Below, one piece after another: positions 60,164 through 64,000 of a stretch of DNA of 64,000 nucleotides; the first letter of the stretch is position 1; every line of letters starts with the position of its first letter. The DNA is taken from assembly GCF_000321225.1 (NCBI RefSeq), contig NW_004451011.1, positions 361,174 through 425,173 of the forward strand, written 5' to 3'. Position numbers and translations under genes: made by a program. This DNA comes from Odobenus rosmarus divergens (taxonomy: Eukaryota; Chordata; Mammalia; Carnivora; Odobenidae). Below the pieces are notes generated by a model that saw only the letters and a program-made list of their open reading frames with translations, was not told where the DNA came from and did no database searches.

Positions 60164-60370
60164 TTTTTTTTTTTTAAGATTTTAATTTATTTATTTATTT
60201 GAGAGAGAGAATGAGAGAGAGAGAGAGCGAGCACGAGAGGGAGGAGGGTCAGAGGGAGAAGCAGACTCCCTGCTGAGCAGGGAGCCCGATGCGGGACTCG
60301 ATCCCGGGACTCCAGGATCATGACCTGAGCCGAAGGCAGTCGCCCAACCTACTGAGCCACCCAGGCACCC
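60164..60370 (-). mobile_element. CAN SINE
   Basis: A reverse copy: T tail, ATTT units, GA-rich body, head ending 'gagccacccaggcaccc'. Perfect 12-base flanks tgggccttattt lie at 60152-60163 and 60371-60382. Confidence 0.96.
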
Positions 60371-60578
60371 TGGGCCTTATTTATTGAGACTGTATCCGAT
60401 CCATAGGTTTCCATTCTTGATTTCTCTCCTATTCAAGTAGCCCTCTGCCATAAGGATCACCGGCCCCCATCAATAAGCTGAACCGTCCCTGTCCCCTCCT
60501 CTGACCAGCCCCAGGGCTTGGGCTGCGTCAAGCTCAGGCTACTTGGATTTTCCTGCCAACTAGATAATATATTCATAT

Positions 60579-60774
60579 CTTTTTAAAGATTTTTATTTAT
60601 TTATTTGAGAGAGAGAGAGAAAAACTGGGCAGGGAGGAGGGGCAGAGAGAGAGAGAGAGAGAGGCAGATTCCCTGCTGAGCAGGGAGCCCAATGCAGGGC
60701 TTGATCCCAGGAGCCTGAAATCAGGACCTGAGCTGAAGGCAGATGCTTAACCGACTGAGCCACCCAGGTGCCCC
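60579..60774 (-). mobile_element. CAN SINE
   Basis: A reverse copy with a (GA)n-expanded body and head ending 'gagccacccaggtgcccc'. Perfect 11-base flanks tatattcatat lie at 60568-60578 and 60775-60785. Confidence 0.96.
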
Positions 60775-60784
60775 TATATTCATA

Positions 60785-61870
60785 TTTTTTATCAGTTTTA
60801 TTGAGCTATAGTCACATACATTTAAGTTCAACCATTTTAAGGACACAGTTCAATGACTTTTGGCAAAGGTATAAAGGCATGAAAGGCATGTGATGACTAC
60901 CAAAATCAAGATACCGAACAGTTCCATCACCCCAGAAAGTTTTCTTGTGCCCCTTTGCAATCAGTCAGTCCTCTCCCCTCACCCCTGACCATTGGCAAGC
61001 TCCGTTTTCTGTTACTATATTTTGGGCATTTTTAAGAATGTCATAAATGGCATCACAGAATATGTAGACTTATGGGGCGCCTGGGTGGCTCAGTCGTTAA
61101 GTGTCTGCCTTCAGCTCAGGTCGTGATCCCAGGGTGCTGGGATTGAGCCCCACATCAGGCTCCCTGCTCTGCTGCTTCTCCCTCTCCCACCCCCCCTGCT
61201 TGTGTTCCCTCTCTCGCTGTGTCTCTCTGTCAAATAAATAAACAAAATCTTAAAAAAAAAAAAAAAAAGAATATGTAGTCTTATGTGTCCTGCTTCTTAA
61301 GATGATGTTAAGATTTATCCACGCCATTGCATGTATTGCCAAGGAGTATTCCACTGTGGTTGTAACACAGTTTGTTCATTCATTCACCAGTTGATTGGCA
61401 TTTGGGTTATTTCCAGTTTGGGGCTAAAATGAATAAAGCCACTGAGAACATTCATGTATGAGTCCTTGTATGGACGTATGTTTTCATTTTACTTTGATAA
61501 CTGCTTGTGAGTAGGATTGCTGAGTAGTGTGGTAAGTGTATATTTAACTTTATAACAAGTGGCCAACTTGTTTTCCAATGTGGTGGCACCATTTTACATT
61601 CGACCAGCAGTATATGAGTTGCAGTTGCTCCACATTCTCACCAACACTTGATATGGTCAGTCTTTTTAATTCTAGCCATTCTCATAGGTGTGTAGTGGTA
61701 TCTCATGGTAGTTTTACCTCACATTTTCCTCATAATTGCTGATGTTGAGCATCTTTTCAAGTGTTTCTTGGCCACTTGATATATCTTCTTTTGTGGCATC
61801 TTTACCCATTTTTGACTGGGTTGTTTGCCATCTTCTGTATGGGTTGTAAGAGGTTTTCTGATATTTTTTC
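60785..61870 (-). mobile_element. Old LINE-1 (L1M) relic split by a SINE
   Basis: Reverse L1 text: 'ttgagctatagtcacataca', 'ttcatttactttgataact'-like UTR/ORF2 words, 'caccagttgattggcatttg' and 'ttctcaccaacacttgatat'. The SINE at 61074-61267 interrupts it. The pyrimidine-rich part after 61870 is unassigned. Confidence 0.88.
61074..61267 (+). mobile_element. CAN SINE inserted in LINE-1
   Basis: Head 'ggggcgcctgggtggctcag', a body with a short deletion after 'gctccctgctctgct', an AAATAAATAAAC tail and about 17 A. Flanks agaatatgtagacttat (61057) and agaatatgtagtcttat (61268) differ by one base. Confidence 0.96.
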
Positions 61871-62584
61871 ATCTGCCTTTTCTTCTTCCTTCTGTCCTCT
61901 ATCCCTCTGGCTCTACTTCTTTCTCCCACTAGGTCCCCGTCCCAGTTCCTGAGAAACACACCCCTGCCCCCAGAGTTGTCCATGATCTCCCCTTCTCTCC
62001 CTCCTCCTTTGCCTCTTTCCTCCTTGTCCACACATGTTCTCCCTTCTCCTCCAGGACACCTCAAAACCTGAGGATCTGGCCTCACTTCCCATTCCATATT
62101 AGAAAGCACTCCATCACAAGCCTGCTGATCTTAGTCCTGCCTAGGTTTAGTGTTCCAAAAAGGGGGAAGGACCCTCCTCTCCAGATGAACACCTAGCGAA
62201 GTAAAAAGCCTAGTGTCATGGAGGGATGGCTTTGCGTTCTGGCATCTTCCTCCTCCCTAAATAATTAATAGTGTTTACAGATAGAAGGGCTTTTTACTCA
62301 AACACAACACTGGAAAGTCATGGGTATTAGGTGAAGTGCATCCTGCTTAATCAGTGGTCCAACCTTCTCCAAGAACATAAGATTAATTGTTCACATAACA
62401 AGGCTCTCCCCTTGGCACATCTCCCAAGCCCAGCAGGGATTTATCTTGCCCAGTCACAGGGAAGGAGCAGCCTAGCCCAAAGCTGGCAACTTGTCTTCTC
62501 TGTTTAAGAGAACTGGTGTGACAATATTTGATTGCAAAGCTCAGAGCATTTTACGCAGTGTTAGTGCTAGATAGGTGACTATGG

Positions 62585-63250
62585 AATTTTTTTTTTTAAG
62601 AGCTTACTTAGATATACTTCACCTGCCATACAGTTCACCCATTTTAAAGTATACAATTTAGTGGTTTTAATATATTCATGGATATGTACAACCATTACCA
62701 CAACTTTACAACACTCCATCACCTCCAAAAGAAACCCTGTAACTCTTCAACTACCACTCCCATAACCCTTCTTATCCCTAACCCCTAATCTACTTTCTAT
62801 CTCTACAGATTTGTCTATTCTGAACATTTTACATAAATGGAATTATATAATATGGTCTTTTGTATCTGGCTTCTTTCACTTAGCATAATGTTTCCAAGGT
62901 TTATCCATGTTCTAACATGTATCAGTACTTCATTCCTTTTATGGCTGAATAGTATTCCATTGTACAGATACACCACATCTTGTTTATCCATTCATCAGTT
63001 GATGGACATTTGGGTTATTTCTACCTTTTGGCTATTATGATCAATGCTGCTATAAACATTCATGTATAAGTTTTTATGTACTAGGAGCGGACTTACTGGG
63101 TCTAATGCTAATTCTGTTTAATCATTTGAGGAACCACCAGACTATTTTCCAAAGGAGTGACACCATACTACATTCCTTCCCACCAGCAACCGTATGAGAG
63201 TTTCAGTTTCTCTATGTTCTCCCCAACCCTTGTTATTATCTGACTGGAAT
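62585..63250 (-). mobile_element. Old LINE-1 (L1M) relic
   Basis: Reverse L1 text: 'gccatacagttcacccattt', 'tacaaccattaccacaactt', 'tatggctgaatagtattcca', 'gttgatggacatttgggtta' and 'ctccccaacccttgttatta'. It covers the same part of L1 as the copy at 60785 but belongs to a different insertion. Confidence 0.92.
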
Positions 63251-63284
63251 TGTTCTCTGATCCTATAACTATATCCTCGAACTG

Positions 63285-63690
63285 TAAAACATACATACAT
63301 AGCACACATATCTTCAGACAATCGTCAGCAAAGAACACACATAAAACTACCAAGTCGTGCCTACCGGCACATACCTCTAGAACTCACACACATACACATA
63401 GAATCCCACACAAACATTTACAGTCACAGGTTCTTGTACAGACAGTCACACATGGTACACATGCATATCAACCCACAGACTCACATGTGTGAACGTAATC
63501 AGACATAAAACAGACCAGTGCTCTTGCACAAGTGTGTACAATTGTGATGGGTTGTGCACAAACACAGAACCAGAGACACATGCACTCAATAACGCATTCC
63601 CTCTTGCCCAAACACACATACACAAACAAGAGTTGTACCCGAAAAGCATAGGCCTAAAAAGGCACACATATACAGTTACCCTCACTCATG
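63285..63690. repeat. Degenerate CA-rich low-complexity region
   Basis: About 400 bases dominated by CACA, ACATACA and TCACAC words without a fixed period. It probably grew from a (CA)n tract at the L1 end. The overlapping long frame at 63489-63995 is a by-product of the biased composition. Confidence 0.8.
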
Positions 63691-63789
63691 GGGGGATAAC
63701 TGAAGATAGATTGAATGTATTTACTCTGGGTGACATGGAGATGGTTGAGATTATATCAGTCCTTGGTCTACTGGGTAGGAAGACCTTTT

Positions 63790-63975
63790 CATTCATTTAT
63801 TTGTTCTTTAAGCTACAAGTCCATACTGAGCACATAGAAAAGACAAGGATGAACCAGAGAGAGTCCCTGCCCGCACGGAACTTACAGCCTAGTGGCGGGG
63901 GCAGTCACCTCTGTGAGAGGTGCCAACAAGGAAATGAGCAAGGTCATAGGTCACACAGGCAGGGTGCCAGGAGAG
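63790..63975 (-). mobile_element. L2 LINE 3' relic
   Basis: 'attcatttatttgttcttta', 'gagagtccctgcccgcacgg' and 'aacttacagcctagtggcgg' are the reverse L2 end. It runs to near the window edge. Confidence 0.7.
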
Positions 63976-64000
63976 TAGTTTCTGGGTGTGTCTAGCACTG

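Larger units (their letters stand above)
34049..64000 (+). other. SH3RF2: SH3RF2 intron after the linker exon (partial)
   Basis: It starts with GTAGGA and runs to the window end. No sequence resembling the third SH3 domain or the SH3RF2 C-terminus is visible in any frame, so this is read as one intron of at least 29.9 kb. Stretches with no gene or repeat that I can identify: 34640-35110, 35345-36100, 36460-37790, 39670-40490, 42530-43430, 43570-44350, 44640-45080, 45490-46180, 46400-46720, 46980-47830, 48620-49750, 49840-50580, 51090-52240, 52490-53150, 53260-53940, 57490-58215, 58640-59300, 59530-60150 and 61870-62585. Another gene's exon hidden here cannot be excluded. Confidence 0.75.

Noticed and set aside
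59843..60202. 119-codon frame and overlapping frames ending in Phe/Leu-rich sequence
   Set aside because: It runs into the T-rich tail of the reverse SINE at 60164; I compared it with the expected third SH3 domain of SH3RF2 and saw no match.
61714..62109. 131-codon reverse frame rich in Gly, Arg and Lys
   Set aside because: It reads the complement of a pyrimidine-rich stretch and the edge of an L1 relic; low-complexity artefact.
63489..63995. 168-codon open frame, the longest in the window
   Set aside because: It runs through the CA-rich low-complexity block and an L2 relic, has a biased composition and resembles no protein family.

Overview
This is nuclear DNA of a placental mammal, almost certainly a carnivore. 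The window holds about 22 copies of the tRNA-derived CAN SINE (core ggcacctgggtggctcag, then a CT-rich stretch and an A-rich or AAATAAAT tail), carnivore-type LINE-1 3' ends, and ancient MIR, L2, MaLR and hAT-Charlie relics. I see neither the dog-specific SINEC_Cf form nor the cat-specific form, so an arctoid caniform (bear, seal, mustelid or raccoon relative) is the best guess. The species cannot be fixed from the sequence.

One protein-coding gene is supported: SH3RF2 on the + strand, an SH3-domain RING-finger protein also known as POSHER or PPP1R39. Three internal coding exons are visible at 24162-24431, 27355-27450 and 33725-34048. They are joined by canonical AG/GT splice sites, all in phase 0, and give 230 continuous codons. 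They encode SH3 domain 1, SH3 domain 2 (split across two exons) and the serine/basic linker that corresponds to the Rac-binding region of the paralogue POSH. The RING exon(s) must lie left of position 1. The third SH3 domain and the C-terminus must lie right of 64000, because I find neither here. The window is therefore mostly intron: about 24 kb before the first visible exon, introns of 2.9 and 6.3 kb, and about 30 kb after the last.

Region by region: 1-24161 is intronic with many MIR and SINE copies, a reverse MLT1 LTR, two LINE-1 3' ends and, at 23209-23880, an ATP5MC2 (mitochondrial ATP synthase c subunit) processed pseudogene. That retrocopy sits inside a MIR element 281 bases before an SH3RF2 exon. 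24162-34048 is the exon cluster, with L1 and L2 relics in its introns and a long polypyrimidine tract before the third exon. 34049-64000 is intronic. It carries several reverse-oriented old LINE-1 copies, one long forward LINE-1 relic (about 54745-57490), tandem and nested SINEs, and a CA-rich stretch near the right edge.

I found no new protein system. The most notable observations are a perfect 95-base direct repeat at 1-95 and 1314-1408 (consistent with a 1,313-bp tandem duplication or an assembly error), the nested ATP5MC2 retrocopy with a 12-base GT-starting insert, a SINE pair inserted at the same target site, a closely spaced inverted SINE pair that could fold into double-stranded RNA, and several strong G-quadruplex motifs.
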